Assembly: GCA_903943975.1 (NCBI GenBank)
Contig: CAJAQB010000017.1
Location: forward strand, 1 to 61,248
Source: Synechococcus lacustris
Lineage (GTDB): Bacteria; Cyanobacteriota; Cyanobacteriia; PCC-6307; Cyanobiaceae
Direction of reading: 5' to 3'
DNA: 61,248 nt
Shown here: positions 42,551 through 52,917 of the stretch, piece after piece
Position numbering within the stretch: the stretch's first letter is position 1
How the letters are laid out: each line of letters opens with the position of its first letter
Made by a program: the position numbers and the translations under genes
The notes under the pieces: model-generated
Told to the model about the DNA's origin: nothing
The model's input: the letters and a program-made list of their open reading frames with translations, nothing else
Databases searched by the model: none

Positions 42551-42786
42551 TCCAACCCCGTGAATTGCGGTTCCACATGCACGGCCAGCACCGCCCGGGG
42601 ACGCACCACCAGATATTCCCCCTCTAGGTCAGCAATCGGCACGTTTATAAACGCCTGGGCATCGGGCTTATTGAGGTTTTCCCCGTACCACTGCTGAAAG
42701 GCTTCGATGCTGGGAAAATGCACGGAGTGGCGATGGCCCCCCTCCAGGAGCAGATGCACGGCATAGCGACTGGGCCGTCGCGTCAT
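42547..42786 (-). CDS. 79-residue hypothetical protein, translationally coupled to the antiporter
   Basis: Compact soluble protein: RRPSRYAVHLLLEGGHRHSV, HFPSIEAFQQWYGENL, QAFINVPIADLEGEYLVVRP. This alternation of strands and helices suggests a small alpha+beta domain. It ends in an ATGA overlap with the antiporter start, and such coupling hints at a regulatory or accessory role. No family name is certain. Confidence 0.65.
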   Translation of the reverse strand: MTRRPSRYAVHLLLEGGHRHSVHFPSIEAFQQWYGENLNKPDAQAFINVPIADLEGEYLVVRPRAVLAVHVEPQFTGLE

Positions 42787-42863
42787 CGGTGGATCGCAGC
42801 TGCCCTAAGAATGGCTGATCCCTGGCCATCAGATGACAGGCTGGGCCTTACTCGCCCCAGGCC

Positions 42864-45800
42864 ATGGCCTCCCCTAAACCACTACTGCTGTTGGTGGATG
42901 GGCATTCCTTGGCCTTCCGCAGCTTCTATGCCTTCGCCAAGGGCGGTGATGGCGGCCTGGCCACCAAGGAGGGCATTCCCACCAGCGTTACCTACGGCTT
43001 CCTCAAGGCCCTGCTGGACAACTGCAAAGGTCTGCAGCCCCAGGGCTTGGTGATCGCCTTTGACACGGCCGAACCCACCTTCCGCCACGAGGCAGACGAG
43101 GCCTACAAGGCCCACCGGGATGTGGCCCCAGAGCACTTTTTCCAGGACCTCCACAACCTCCAGGGGATCCTGAGCAGCAGCCTGGACCTGCCCCTCTGCA
43201 TGGCACCCGGCTACGAAGCCGATGACGTGCTTGGCACCCTGGCCAACCGGGCCGCCAACACTGGCTGGCAAGTGCGCATCCTCACCGGCGACCGCGACCT
43301 ATTCCAATTGGTGGATGACCAGCGTCAAATCGCTGTGCTGTACATGGGTGGTGGCCCCTACGCCAAGAACAGCGGGCCCACGGAAATCCGCGAGGAGGGG
43401 GTGCTGGCCAAACTCGGGGTGCGGCCCACTGAGGTGGTGAAGCTCAAGGCCCTCACCGGTGACAGCAGCGACAACATCCCAGGCGTAAAGGGGGTGGGGC
43501 CAAAAACCGCCATCAGCCTGCTCAAGGAAAATGGTGACCTCGACGGCATCTACGCCGCCCTCGAGGCCTTAGAAGACGAAAAGGCCAGCAAGGGGGTGCT
43601 TAAGGGGGCCCTCAAAGCGAAACTGACCGCCGGCAAGGAAAACGCCTATCGCTCCCTGATGCTGGCGGAAATCCTGGTGGACATCCCCCTACCCACGGAG
43701 CCGCGGCTGGAGTTGGGCAGGGTGCAGGCAGACCAGCTGGCGGCCCAGCTGCATGAACTGGAATTACACAGCCTCGCCAAGCAGGTGAATCGTTTTGCCG
43801 AGATTTTCTCAGCTGGCGACAGCGGAGCTGTGGCTGGCGCTGGTGGGGTTGGCGCAAATGTTGCTGGGATTGGAGCTGAGGCTGGAGTTCGCACAGAGGT
43901 GGCGGGTGTTGGTAGTCATGTTCAGCTCGGCTTGGGATCGATCGGGCAAGCGTTGAACGCCCAGGCGATCGATCCCTCTGACTCCACCAAGGCAACCTCC
44001 CCCCAGGCCCGGGCCCTACAAGAAGACCTGGCATTACCAAAAGCCCCGGCATCGCCAGCAATGCCGCAGCTCCAGCCCCAACTAATCAGCAGCAGCGCCC
44101 AGCTCAACACCCTGTTGCAGCTGCTGCTGGCCCAAACCAATCCTGCGGCGCCGGTGGCCCTAGACACCGAAACCACAGACCTCAACCCCTTCAAAGCCCA
44201 GCTGGTAGGGGTGGGCTTGGCCTGGGGCGCAGGCCTGGCGGAGTTGGCCTACATCCCGATCGGCCATCACCTGCCCCTGGAAGAGGTGCTCGCTGCGCTG
44301 GCCCCCTGGCTGGCCAGTGCCAGCCACCCAAAGGCGCTGCAAAACGCCAAATACGACCGTCTGGTGCTGTTGCGCCATGGCCTGCCGCTGCAGGGGGTGG
44401 TGATGGACACCCTGCTGGCCGATTACCTGCGGGATGCCGGCGATCGCCACAGCCTCGATGAATTGGCCCAGCGGCATTTCGGCTTCACACCCACGGGCTT
44501 TAGCGACCTGGTGGCTAAGGGCGAGAACTTCGCCTCCGTTCCCGTTGCTGCTGCCGCCCTCTATTGCGGCATGGACGTACATCTCACCTATCGCCTGGCC
44601 TCAATCCTGAGAGAGCAACTAAACGCCATGGGGCCGGAGCTGTCCCGCTTGCTCGATGAATTGGAGCTACCCCTGGAACCAGTGTTGGCCCAGATGGAAG
44701 CCACCGGCATCCGCATCGATATCCCCTACCTGCAGGAGTTGGGCCAGGCCATGGGCGAACAGTTGCAGATTTTGGAGCAGCAGGCCCGCCAGGCGGCCGG
44801 GGTGGACTTCAACCTCGCCTCACCAAAACAATTGGGGGAATTGTTGTTTGACAAGCTCGGCCTAGACCGCAAAAAATCGCGCAAAACAAAAACAAGTTGG
44901 AGCACCGATGCGGCCGTGCTGGAGAAACTCGAGGCCGATCACCCGGTGGTGGCCCTGGTGTTGGAACACCGCACCCTGAGCAAATTAAAGAGCACCTATG
45001 TGGATGCCCTACCCCTGCTGGTGGAACCAGAAACCGGCCGGGTACACACAGACTTCAACCAAGCGGTGACCGCCACCGGACGGCTCTCCAGCAGCAATCC
45101 CAACCTCCAGAACATCCCCATCCGCACGGCCTACAGCCGTCAGATCCGCAAGGCCTTCCTGCCCCAGGAGGGTTGGCAACTGCTCAGCGCCGACTACAGC
45201 CAGATAGAACTGCGCATCCTCACCCACCTCAGCGGTGAAGAAGTACTGGTGGAGGCCTACAACCATGGCGACGATGTGCATGCCCTCACCGCTCGGCTGT
45301 TGCTCGATAAAGAGGAGATCAGCGCCGATGAACGGCGCCTGGGCAAAACAATCAACTTCGGGGTGATCTACGGCATGGGCGCCCAGCGTTTCGCCCGGGA
45401 GACCGGCGTGGGCCAGGCGGAGGCCAAGCAGTTCCTAAGCAAGTACAAGGAGCGCTATCCCAAGGTGTTTGGCTTCCTCGAACAACAGGAACGGCTGGCC
45501 CTGAGCCGCGGCTACGTGGAAACGCTGATGGGCCGTCGGCGGCCGTTCCACTTCGATCCCCATGGGCTGGGGCGGCTGAGGGGTAAGGCGCCGGAGGAAA
45601 TCGATCTGGCGGTGGCCCGCCGCGGCGGCATGGAGGCCCAGCAATTGCGCGCCGCCGCCAATGCGCCGATCCAGGGCTCCAGCGCAGACATCATCAAGAA
45701 AGCGATGGTGCAGCTGGACCAGAAGCTCAGCGCCACTGGGCTACCGGCGAGACTGCTGCTGCAGGTGCATGACGAACTGGTGCTGGAATGCGATCCCATC

Positions 45801-45914
45801 GCCCAACGGGAGGTGATGGCCCTGGTCAAGGAGACGATGGAACAGGCTGTAACGCTCTCGGTCCCCCTGCTGGTGGAAATTGGCGCCGGCCCCAACTGGA
45901 TGGAGGCGAAGTGA
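42864..45914 (+). CDS. polA: DNA polymerase I
   Basis: 1016 residues. The 5' nuclease (1-~300) begins [20 protein letters not shown]. The 3'-5' exonuclease (~415-590) keeps its acidic residues ([13 protein letters not shown] and [14 protein letters not shown]). In the polymerase domain, motif A is [18 protein letters not shown], motif [17 protein letters not shown], and motif [12 protein letters not shown]. Longer than the 930-residue enterobacterial enzyme, mainly because of an Ala/Gly/Val-rich linker of about 80 residues between the nuclease domains (~315-400). Confidence 0.97.
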   Translation: MASPKPLLLLVDGHSLAFRSFYAFAKGGDGGLATKEGIPTSVTYGFLKALLDNCKGLQPQGLVIAFDTAEPTFRHEADEAYKAHRDVAPEHFFQDLHNLQGILSSSLDLPLCMAPGYEADDVLGTLANRAANTGWQVRILTGDRDLFQLVDDQRQIAVLYMGGGPYAKNSGPTEIREEGVLAKLGVRPTEVVKLKALTGDSSDNIPGVKGVGPKTAISLLKENGDLDGIYAALEALEDEKASKGVLKGALKAKLTAGKENAYRSLMLAEILVDIPLPTEPRLELGRVQADQLAAQLHELELHSLAKQVNRFAEIFSAGDSGAVAGAGGVGANVAGIGAEAGVRTEVAGVGSHVQLGLGSIGQALNAQAIDPSDSTKATSPQARALQEDLALPKAPASPAMPQLQPQLISSSAQLNTLLQLLLAQTNPAAPVALDTETTDLNPFKAQLVGVGLAWGAGLAELAYIPIGHHLPLEEVLAALAPWLASASHPKALQNAKYDRLVLLRHGLPLQGVVMDTLLADYLRDAGDRHSLDELAQRHFGFTPTGFSDLVAKGENFASVPVAAAALYCGMDVHLTYRLASILREQLNAMGPELSRLLDELELPLEPVLAQMEATGIRIDIPYLQELGQAMGEQLQILEQQARQAAGVDFNLASPKQLGELLFDKLGLDRKKSRKTKTSWSTDAAVLEKLEADHPVVALVLEHRTLSKLKSTYVDALPLLVEPETGRVHTDFNQAVTATGRLSSSNPNLQNIPIRTAYSRQIRKAFLPQEGWQLLSADYSQIELRILTHLSGEEVLVEAYNHGDDVHALTARLLLDKEEISADERRLGKTINFGVIYGMGAQRFARETGVGQAEAKQFLSKYKERYPKVFGFLEQQERLALSRGYVETLMGRRRPFHFDPHGLGRLRGKAPEEIDLAVARRGGMEAQQLRAAANAPIQGSSADIIKKAMVQLDQKLSATGLPARLLLQVHDELVLECDPIAQREVMALVKETMEQAVTLSVPLLVEIGAGPNWMEAK

Positions 45915-45915
45915 G

Positions 45916-47445
45916 ATGAGTAAGCAACCACAAAACAGCCTGCACCTGTTCAACAGCCTGCACCGGCGGCTGGAATTATTTGAGCCCCTGGAAACCGGAA
46001 AGGTATCGATTTACTGCTGCGGCGTCACCGTTTACGACCTCTGCCACCTGGGCCATGCCCGCAGCTACATCGCCTGGGATGTGTTGCGGCGCTACCTGCG
46101 CTGGAGTGGCTACGCCGTGACCTTTGTGCAGAACTACACCGACATCGACGACAAGATCCTCAACCGCGCCGCGGCCGAGGGCACCAGCATGGAAGTGGTG
46201 AGCGATCGCAATATCGAGGCCTACGAAGCCGACATGGCCTTGCTCAACATTCTCCCCGCCGATCGCATGCCCCGGGCCACCCGCTGTCTTGATGGCATCC
46301 GCCACCTGATCGCTGAACTGGAAGCAAAAGGTGCCGCCTACAGCGCCGATGGCGATGTCTATTTCGCCGTGGCCAAGGCCCAGGGCTACGGTCAACTCAG
46401 TGGTCGTGATCCAAACGACCAGCAGCAGGGGGCCAGTGGCCGCACCAGCAGCAGTGAAGATGCCCGCAAACAGCACCCCTTTGACTTTGCCCTTTGGAAG
46501 GGCAGCAAACCAGGGGAGCCAAGTTTTCCTTCCCCCTGGGGTCCAGGGCGGCCCGGCTGGCACATTGAATGTTCAGCGATGGTGCGCCAGGAACTGGGCG
46601 AAACCATCGACATTCACCTGGGCGGTGCCGACCTGATCTTTCCGCACCACGAAAACGAAATTGCCCAATCAGAAACCGCCAGCGGTAAACCCCTGGCGCG
46701 CTACTGGTTGCACAACGGCATGGTGAATGTGGGCGGCACAAAGATGTCGAAATCGCTCGGCAACTTCACCACAATCCGCGGCCTATTGGAAAGCGGCGTT
46801 TCAGCCATGACCCTGAGGTTGTTTGTGCTGCAGGCCCATTACCGCAAGCCGCTGGATTTCAGCGCCGAGGCCTTGGATGCGGCCGCCACCGGCTGGAAGG
46901 GCCTGAATGCCGCCTTGCTGCTGGGGGAACGCCAGCAGCAGGCCCTGGGCTGGGCTGCCGCCAGCGCCAGCGATCCAACCAGCCATGGGCAGATCGATCC
47001 GATTGAGGAGCCCTGGCTGAGCGCCAACCGGGATCGCTTCACGGCAGCCATGGACGATGACCTAAATAGTTCAGCCGCCCTGGCGGTGTTGTTTGAACTG
47101 GCCCGCCCCCTGCGCGCCCTTGCCAATCGACTGGAACGGGGTGATGCCCCCAACCAAGAAGACCGCAGCCTTGAGCCCCAATGGCAACTGCTGCAGGAGC
47201 TAACGGCGGTGCTGGGGTTGAGACCCGAGGGGGCTGGGGCCAGCCAGGCAAACCCTGAAGCCAGCGCCAACAGCGGGGCCACTGGGGAAATTCAAGCGGA
47301 GATTCAACAGCAGATCGAGGCCCGTCGCATCGCCAAGGCTGCCAAGAATTTTGTGGAAGCAGACCGCATCCGTGATGAATTCCGAGCCCGGGGCATTGAA
47401 CTGATCGACCGTCCCGGCGGCCTTACCGACTGGATCCAGCGTTAG
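45916..47445 (+). CDS. cysS: Cysteinyl-tRNA synthetase
   Basis: 509 residues from ATG 45916, one base after the polA stop. Zinc-binding [21 protein letters not shown] includes the HIGH motif; the KMSKS motif is [16 protein letters not shown] near residue 272. A polar insertion with [18 protein letters not shown] lies near residue 175, and the C-terminal anticodon-binding end is [17 protein letters not shown] frame continuing to 45880 lies inside polA and is not used. Confidence 0.96.
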   Translation: MSKQPQNSLHLFNSLHRRLELFEPLETGKVSIYCCGVTVYDLCHLGHARSYIAWDVLRRYLRWSGYAVTFVQNYTDIDDKILNRAAAEGTSMEVVSDRNIEAYEADMALLNILPADRMPRATRCLDGIRHLIAELEAKGAAYSADGDVYFAVAKAQGYGQLSGRDPNDQQQGASGRTSSSEDARKQHPFDFALWKGSKPGEPSFPSPWGPGRPGWHIECSAMVRQELGETIDIHLGGADLIFPHHENEIAQSETASGKPLARYWLHNGMVNVGGTKMSKSLGNFTTIRGLLESGVSAMTLRLFVLQAHYRKPLDFSAEALDAAATGWKGLNAALLLGERQQQALGWAAASASDPTSHGQIDPIEEPWLSANRDRFTAAMDDDLNSSAALAVLFELARPLRALANRLERGDAPNQEDRSLEPQWQLLQELTAVLGLRPEGAGASQANPEASANSGATGEIQAEIQQQIEARRIAKAAKNFVEADRIRDEFRARGIELIDRPGGLTDWIQR

Positions 47446-47449
47446 CTCC

Positions 47450-47695
47450 CTAATCATTGGGGCTGCGGTCTTTCATCGTGGCTTCGATCTTGCGGATCCG
47501 CCGCAGGCATTCGCTCCACACCTCGAGCCGAAACCGCTCAAAGGGTGCGGTTTCAGCGCTGGGGTCCTCCAGGCGGTTACGTAATTCGGTTACCAACCGC
47601 TCCAGGTCTTGGCCCTGCTCAAAGGCATCCCAAAGCTGCCGCTCGAGCTTCGCCCGTTCAATGAAGTTCCAGCGCTGCAGCCAGAGCAGGTCCAT
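47450..47695 (-). CDS. 81-residue helical hypothetical protein
   Basis: Almost wholly helical, rich in Arg/Glu/Leu (RAKLERQLWDAFEQGQDLER, RFRLEVWSECLRRIRKIEAT). Nearly all of it could form a coiled coil. It is convergent with cysS, 4 bases apart. Soluble; no signal peptide or domain recognised. Confidence 0.65.
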   Translation of the reverse strand: MDLLWLQRWNFIERAKLERQLWDAFEQGQDLERLVTELRNRLEDPSAETAPFERFRLEVWSECLRRIRKIEATMKDRSPND

Positions 47696-47803
47696 AGGTC
47701 CGCACCAAGGGGGCTGAGCCTAGGCAGCAACCAAAATTGAAACGCTCTGATTGCGGACCCCAACGGTGGGAGACTGACCAAAAGCCAGGGCCGGGAGTCG
47801 CGA

Positions 47804-49042
47804 GTGAAAGCCATCAGTGTGCTGGGATCCACCGGCTCGATCGGCACCCAAACCCTGGAAATCGTTGATGATTTCCCCGAGCGCTTCCGGGTGGTGGCCC
47901 TCAGCGCCGGCCGCAACCTTGATCTGTTAGTACGCCAAATCGAGCGCTATCAACCGGAAGCGGTGGCCCTCGCCGATCCAGCCTTGCTGCCGGAATTGCA
48001 GCAACGGCTGGCGGCCCTAGCAACAGAGACCGCCGCCGCCCCCCTGCCAGTGCTGCTGGCCGGCCCCGAGGGGCTCTGTGCCGTGGCGGCCTGGGCCAGC
48101 GCCGATCTAGTGGTTACGGGCATCGTGGGCTGTGCCGGCCTGCTGCCCACCCTGGCGGCGATCGAGGCGGGCAAAGACCTGGCCCTGGCCAACAAGGAAA
48201 CGCTGATCGCCGCCGGGCCGGTGGTGTTGCCGGCCCTGAAACGCAGTGGCAGCCGCCTGTTGCCAGCGGATTCTGAACACTCAGCCATTTTCCAATGCCT
48301 GCAGGGCACCCCCTGGGCTGACAGCGCCCGACTCTCCACCGGCATTCCAACGCCGGGCCTGCGCCGCATCCAGCTCACCGCCTCCGGCGGTGCCTTCCGC
48401 GACTGGGCGGCCGCCGACCTGGTGAACGCCACCGTGGCCGATGCCACCAGTCACCCCAACTGGAGCATGGGCCGCAAGATCACCGTTGATTCCGCCACCT
48501 TGATGAACAAGGGGCTGGAGGTGATCGAAGCCCACTACCTATTCGGCCTCGACTACGACCACATCGAGATCGTTATCCACCCCCAGAGCATCATCCATTC
48601 GCTGGTGGAATTGGCCGATTCCTCGGTGCTGGCCCAGCTGGGTTGGCCCGACATGAAGCTGCCAATCTTGTACTGCCTCAGCTGGCCCGAACGGCTGGAA
48701 ACCCCCTGGCGGCGCCTGGATCTCACCGAAGTGGGTCAACTCAACTTTCGGGCCCCGGATCGGGCTAAATACCCCTGCATGGAGCTGGCCTACGCCGCCG
48801 GTCGGGCTGGCGGCACCATGCCCGCCGTGATGAATGCCGCCAATGAACAGGCGGTGGCGCTGTTCCTGGAGGAGCAGATCCATTTCCTTGATATTCCAAA
48901 GCTGATCGAACGCACCTGTGACCGGCACCGCCAGGACCTGCGGCCGGATCCCAGCCTGGAGGATGTGCTGGCCGTAGACGCTTGGGCCCGCCAGGCAGTG
49001 GTGGAATTAAGCCAGCAGGCCTTGCAGCCAACGCACCGTTAA
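47804..49042 (+). CDS. dxr: 1-deoxy-D-xylulose-5-phosphate reductoisomerase
   Basis: A 412-residue enzyme of the MEP isoprenoid pathway, forming 2-C-methyl-D-erythritol 4-phosphate for carotenoids, phytol and quinones. NADPH loop [16 protein letters not shown] at the start, [15 protein letters not shown] near residue 125, metal and substrate site [17 protein letters not shown] near 150, [20 protein letters not shown] near 220. GTG start at 47804. The last 36 bases overlap the following convergent hydrolase gene. Confidence 0.96.
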   Translation: MKAISVLGSTGSIGTQTLEIVDDFPERFRVVALSAGRNLDLLVRQIERYQPEAVALADPALLPELQQRLAALATETAAAPLPVLLAGPEGLCAVAAWASADLVVTGIVGCAGLLPTLAAIEAGKDLALANKETLIAAGPVVLPALKRSGSRLLPADSEHSAIFQCLQGTPWADSARLSTGIPTPGLRRIQLTASGGAFRDWAAADLVNATVADATSHPNWSMGRKITVDSATLMNKGLEVIEAHYLFGLDYDHIEIVIHPQSIIHSLVELADSSVLAQLGWPDMKLPILYCLSWPERLETPWRRLDLTEVGQLNFRAPDRAKYPCMELAYAAGRAGGTMPAVMNAANEQAVALFLEEQIHFLDIPKLIERTCDRHRQDLRPDPSLEDVLAVDAWARQAVVELSQQALQPTHR

Positions 49043-50041
49043 TTGATCAGACCAGCAGGCGAGGGGCCGATCGCCGCAGCCATGGAAACCGTTGTGGCCA
49101 CCGCCGCGGCTGAGCAGCAGCTCAAGCCCCCCAGGGGCTGGGCCAGCGGCGAGGGAGCGAACGCTAGAGGCTGGCACCCAGGAATCATCCTCCGCCTGGA
49201 GTAACAGGGTGGGGCAGGGGAGGGAAGCGGGGGGAAGATTGCCATCGGCCCCTGGCAAGAGCCGATGGATAGGACTCGCCTCTTGGTAGTAGTGATCAAC
49301 ACTGCTAAACCCCCAGCGGGGTGCCGTAATCGCAGCATCAAAGCCGCGGATATTGCGCACTTGGGCGAGGGCCTGGCGTTCCGCCGGCGTTACCGAGCCG
49401 GGGTCCCCCAGGGTTTGCTGCACCAGCCGCCGCAGCAACCAACGCTGGTAGATGTGATTGCGGGGGCGATCAATCGAGGTGGCACAGAGGGCCAGATCGA
49501 GGGGACTGCTAATGCAAACAAGGCCATCCAGCAATCCAACAGCTGAAAGCTCAGCAGCTGAAAGTCCATCTGCATTTCCCCCCAGGCATGCGTTGAGCAG
49601 AACCGTGCCCCCCAGGGAAAGACCTGCCCCAAACAAGGGCCGTCCCGCCGCCAATTGCCGGGCGAAGGCCAGGGCCGGCAAGAGGTCGCGGTTGCAATGG
49701 GCCGCATAGGTGCCCGGGGCCAGGGGCCGGCCACGGCCAGCCCCCCGCAGGTTGAGCCGCAGCACCGCAAAGCCAGCGGCCTGCAGCGCTAGCCCCAGGC
49801 GCCGCAGGCCCTCGCGATCACTGGAGCCGCCAAGACCATGGACCAGCAGCACCAAGCCCAGCGGCTCAGCCAAAGGGTCGTGAACAGCGAGTAGGGCAGA
49901 GCCGTCGGCCAAGCCGATCGTCAAAGGAATCCCTTGGTCCGGCGGCAGCCGCGGCGGCCTGAGGGTGTCGCGCAGGGTCTGTAGATCAGCGCCCCACCAG
50001 GGGAAACGCCCCCGGAATTCAGGCTCGGGTGTCAGCAACAC
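49007..50041 (-). CDS. YheT-type alpha/beta hydrolase
   Basis: 344 residues. [23 protein letters not shown] near residue 85 holds the oxyanion HG motif, the nucleophile is in [19 protein letters not shown] near 140, and the closing catalytic His is in [10 protein letters not shown] near 315. Relatives (YheT/Emb8) act as esterases or protein depalmitoylase-like enzymes; the substrate is unknown. Confidence 0.85.
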   Translation of the reverse strand: MLLTPEPEFRGRFPWWGADLQTLRDTLRPPRLPPDQGIPLTIGLADGSALLAVHDPLAEPLGLVLLVHGLGGSSDREGLRRLGLALQAAGFAVLRLNLRGAGRGRPLAPGTYAAHCNRDLLPALAFARQLAAGRPLFGAGLSLGGTVLLNACLGGNADGLSAAELSAVGLLDGLVCISSPLDLALCATSIDRPRNHIYQRWLLRRLVQQTLGDPGSVTPAERQALAQVRNIRGFDAAITAPRWGFSSVDHYYQEASPIHRLLPGADGNLPPASLPCPTLLLQAEDDSWVPASSVRSLAAGPAPGGLELLLSRGGGHNGFHGCGDRPLACWSDQLTVRWLQGLLA

Positions 50042-50046
50042 GCCGC

Positions 50047-50727
50047 TCAGGCCGGATTAGTGGCCAGCCAGTCGCTAAGCCCCTGGGCTGGTTGATCGGC
50101 GCCACTGGTGATTTCGATAATCCGCCCCACGGCGGCCGGATCCGTAAGGGCATCTAGGCAAACCCGGGCCACCAGCCGGCGGGGGATGCTGTTGCTCTCC
50201 TGCTGATCAGGCCCGCTGAAGCGGATGCCCTGCTGGTCTAGCTGCTCCTCGCTTTCCTTGAGGCCCCCGGGACGGATGATCGTCCAGGCGAGGCCACTGG
50301 CCTCCAGCCACTGCTCCCCGAGCCGCTTCCAAACCAGGATCAAGCCAAACAGGTTGAGCGGATGCAGCCAGCGGCCACTGCAGAGGGAGCTAACCAGCAG
50401 CACCCGGCCCACCCCCGCCGCCCTGCAGGCGGCGATCTGAGCACGGATGGCCAGGGCATCCACCTTGAGTGGACCCGCCAAATCCACCGACGGTCGCGCC
50501 CCGGTGGCGATCACCAGGGCATCACAGCCCTGCAGGGCCTTGGTGAGGGCGGCCCGGTCGTGGAGTTCCAGCCTTTGCACCGCGGGCCCCAGGCCGGCGG
50601 CCTCTAATTCAGGCGGCAGCAGTGATCCCGGCCGCAGGATCGGCACCAGTTCGTAACCCCGGCGCTGGGCCTCTTCCACCAGCCGCCAACCGGTTTTGCC
50701 GGAGGCTCCGGTCACAGCCAGGCGCAT
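50047..50727 (-). CDS. NAD(P)-binding SDR-like protein
   Basis: About 226 residues from ATG 50727. The NAD(P) loop VTGASGKTGWRLVEEAQRRG at the start, then LVIATGARPSVDLAGPLKVD near residue 77 and the atypical-SDR stretch GLAWTIIRPGGLKESEEQL near 140. NmrA/ycf39-like atypical SDRs in cyanobacteria are often chaperones or reductases of pigment metabolism, but nothing specific is readable here. It starts about 75 bases from the divergent helicase gene. Confidence 0.75.
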   Translation of the reverse strand: MRLAVTGASGKTGWRLVEEAQRRGYELVPILRPGSLLPPELEAAGLGPAVQRLELHDRAALTKALQGCDALVIATGARPSVDLAGPLKVDALAIRAQIAACRAAGVGRVLLVSSLCSGRWLHPLNLFGLILVWKRLGEQWLEASGLAWTIIRPGGLKESEEQLDQQGIRFSGPDQQESNSIPRRLVARVCLDALTDPAAVGRIIEITSGADQPAQGLSDWLATNPA

Positions 50728-50801
50728 CAGCTCAGGGGCAACAGCTCCTGTTCTAGGCAATCAGGCGCTGGCAGGTACCAGCCGGCGTAAAAACACGCAA
50801 A

Positions 50802-52280
50802 ATGCGCGCCATGGGTTCCCTTTCCTTCGCCATCCGCCAGGCCAACGGCTCCGCCGCCGGCACCCTGCGCCCCCGTAGCTGGCAACAACGGCTGCTGGCA
50901 CTGTTGCGCCGCCGCCTCAGCACCCCGACCCAAAACCCCGCCAAGAGCATCGATGTGCTGATCCATGCGGGGCCCGGGGCGGGGAAAACCCTGGGCAGCC
51001 TCTATGCCTTTCGGCAACTGCGCCAGGAGGGGCTGCTGCAAGGTCTTTGCGTTTGCAGCCACCGCAGCTCGATCACCGCCCAATGGCTCAAGGCCGCCGC
51101 CAGCCTGCAACTGGAGCTGGGGGAAGGGGAGCTGGGCCGAGATGGCCTGATCTGCAGCTACCAGGGGGCCAACCGCGACCCGCTGCTGCTGCGTCAAACC
51201 CTGGAGAGCCGCTGGCCCCTGCAGGCCTGGCTGGTGGTGGCCGATGAGGTGCACCACCTGGGGCTCGACCCCCAATTGCCAGACCAAAGCGGCTGGGGTC
51301 TGACCTTTGAGCAACTAAGTGAGGGCAGTCGCCTGCGCCTAGGGCTCACTGGCACCCCCTTCCGGGCCGACCAACTGGGCTTCTGTGCCGCCAGCCAAAA
51401 GCTGGTGGAGCTAGACGGCAGCCGCCAACGGGTGATTGCCCCTGATCTTTGTGTGGAACCCCAGGAGTTGATCGCCTCCGGCGATGTGCGGCCCCTGCAA
51501 TTCCGCTTTCAAGACGGCTGGATCGACCACGCCCGCGAAGGGGATGGCGATGCTGAACGCTCGCCCATGTCGGCGGAGCAACGGGAAACCTGGCGGGCCC
51601 GCAACCTGCGCCGGGCCGTGCGCCTGGGGGATCCGAGCAGCATCGGGCTGCGGGTGCTGCTGGAGGCGCGGCGGCGGCGGGAAGCCCTGCAGCAGCAACA
51701 TCCTGGGGCGGCCGGGCTGGTGGTGGCCCGCAACATCAAACACGCCCGCGGCATTGGCGGCTTGCTGGAGGAGGAAGGCGACCGGGTGGTGCTGGTCCAT
51801 TCCCAGGACCCGCGGGCGGCGGAGGCCCTGGTGCGCTTCCAGCAGGGGGAAGGGGATTGGCTGGTGAGTGTGGACATGTGCGCCGAGGGCTTTGATGCCC
51901 CCCGGCTACGGGTGGTGGCCTACCTCACCACTGTGGTGACCCGCAGCCGTTTCCTCCAGGCGATCACCAGGGCGGTGCGCATGGATGGCCAGCGCAGTGC
52001 CCTGGAGCCGGTGCCCCGGCTGCCCTCCTACATCTATGCCCCCGCCGACCCCCTACTGATGGGCTACGCCAATAACTGGAGCCTCAGCACCCCCTACCTG
52101 CTGCGGCCGCCGGAAAGCGCTGAGTCGCTAGATATAGGGGGATCCCCCAGCGCTTGGCGGGCCAGCCACCGGGCGGTGGCCGATGGGGCCGGGGATGTGA
52201 TCGAGCTAAAAGGACCGCAATTGCCAGGTTTTACGGGCGGCAGACGGGGTTCAGTCACATTTGGTCAGGGTGTGAACTGA
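50802..52280 (+). CDS. Superfamily 2 DEAD/DEAH-like helicase
   Basis: 492 residues, one helicase core. Motif I HAGPGAGKTLGSLYAF near residue 55, motif II VVADEVHHLGLD (DEVH) near 145, motif III LGLTGTPFRADQLG, and motifs V-VI VDMCAEGFDAPRLRVVAYL and RFLQAITRAVRMDG near 365-400. No nuclease or accessory domain is seen, so DNA or RNA remodelling of unknown purpose is the limit of inference. The N terminus SFAIRQANGS precedes a basic region. ATG 50802 or 50811 could start it. Confidence 0.85.
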   Translation: MRAMGSLSFAIRQANGSAAGTLRPRSWQQRLLALLRRRLSTPTQNPAKSIDVLIHAGPGAGKTLGSLYAFRQLRQEGLLQGLCVCSHRSSITAQWLKAAASLQLELGEGELGRDGLICSYQGANRDPLLLRQTLESRWPLQAWLVVADEVHHLGLDPQLPDQSGWGLTFEQLSEGSRLRLGLTGTPFRADQLGFCAASQKLVELDGSRQRVIAPDLCVEPQELIASGDVRPLQFRFQDGWIDHAREGDGDAERSPMSAEQRETWRARNLRRAVRLGDPSSIGLRVLLEARRRREALQQQHPGAAGLVVARNIKHARGIGGLLEEEGDRVVLVHSQDPRAAEALVRFQQGEGDWLVSVDMCAEGFDAPRLRVVAYLTTVVTRSRFLQAITRAVRMDGQRSALEPVPRLPSYIYAPADPLLMGYANNWSLSTPYLLRPPESAESLDIGGSPSAWRASHRAVADGAGDVIELKGPQLPGFTGGRRGSVTFGQGVN

Positions 52281-52284
52281 TCCA

Positions 52285-52400
52285 GTCACAGTTCTGTCTC
52301 CCCGGCGGTCCTTAATAGTGGAGCGGAAAGAAAGGAGCCCGGAGCCCACCGCGAGCACGTCACCCTGAACTCCACTGCCGGGCAGTGGGGTTTTTTTTTG
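52285..52400 (+). ncRNA. Candidate small RNA ending in an intrinsic terminator
   Basis: About 115 bases between the helicase and the next gene. It holds GC stems (GGAGCCCGGAGCCC region) and ends with a textbook terminator. A TAATAGT box near 52313 could be a -10 element of a shorter transcript. Size and layout are like the Yfr-type small RNAs of picocyanobacteria, but I cannot assign a family. It could simply be the helicase 3' UTR. Confidence 0.4.
52372..52399 (+). terminator. Intrinsic terminator
   Basis: CCACTGC (52372-52378) pairs with GCAGTGG (52382-52388) around a CGG loop, followed by GG and nine T (52391-52399). One of the two clear Rho-independent terminators in the window. Confidence 0.92.
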
Positions 52401-52453
52401 CTTTGGCGGCGCTGCAGGCTTGCACCGGCGGCCCAAGGCGATACCTTCCGCCC

Positions 52454-52768
52454 ATGAGCGGATTTCACCTCGCAGCGGCCCTAGGCGCTAGCTCTTTACT
52501 GGCCCTGGCCCCGATCGCCAGCCAGGCGGAAGCCGTGCGCCTGGAGGTGGTGCCTATGCAAAAACAACAGGAGCTCTGGAGCCCCGTGTTCAGGCCCCAA
52601 CCCCAGGTCCAGACCCAAAGTCAATTCCAACTCCAACTCCAGCCCCAAAGCCAAATTCAGCCCCGGGTTGACCCCTGGTTGCGGCTACCGGCCGCCCTGC
52701 AACAGGGCCCCAGCCTGCCGCGCTCCCTGCAGGTGGATCCCTATCCAGAGGGAATTCAGCGGCTCTAA
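52454..52768 (+). CDS. Small secreted Gln/Pro-rich protein
   Basis: 104 residues from ATG 52454. A signal peptide (HLAAALGASSLLALAPIASQAEA) is followed by a low-complexity Gln/Pro stretch of about 30 residues with a two-residue periodicity (VQTQSQFQLQLQPQSQIQP) and a short Pro/Leu tail. It looks like an envelope or extracellular protein. No family recognised. The start avoids the terminator upstream. Confidence 0.55.
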   Translation: MSGFHLAAALGASSLLALAPIASQAEAVRLEVVPMQKQQELWSPVFRPQPQVQTQSQFQLQLQPQSQIQPRVDPWLRLPAALQQGPSLPRSLQVDPYPEGIQRL

Positions 52769-52862
52769 AGACTTGTCCCTGACTGGCTAGGTGTTCAGGA
52801 TTAGTCGATCTGGTGACAGTGACTACATTGCGGCCATTTGAAAAGTGCGACGTTCTGCGAAA

Positions 52863-52917
52863 CCCACCTACCGGAGTAAACCGCTCCGACCAACGTGGGC
52901 CCCATCCGGAGGTTGCC
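52863..52917 (+). promoter_or_regulatory. Two-state leader of the 66-residue protein
   Basis: CCCAC (52863-52867) pairs with GTGGG (52895-52899), and inside it CGGAG (52872-52876) with CTCCG (52884-52888). The same CTCCG can instead pair with CGGAG at 52907-52911, which is part of the Shine-Dalgarno GGAGG just 5 bases from the ATG. One fold leaves the ribosome site free, the other hides it. Candidate riboswitch or thermosensor; no known class matches by eye. Confidence 0.45.

Noticed and set aside
52813-52917. Known glutamine (downstream-peptide/glnA) riboswitch
   Set aside because: The conserved GACGGAAGUAGG-like core is absent; only the general layout of a leader before a small protein fits.
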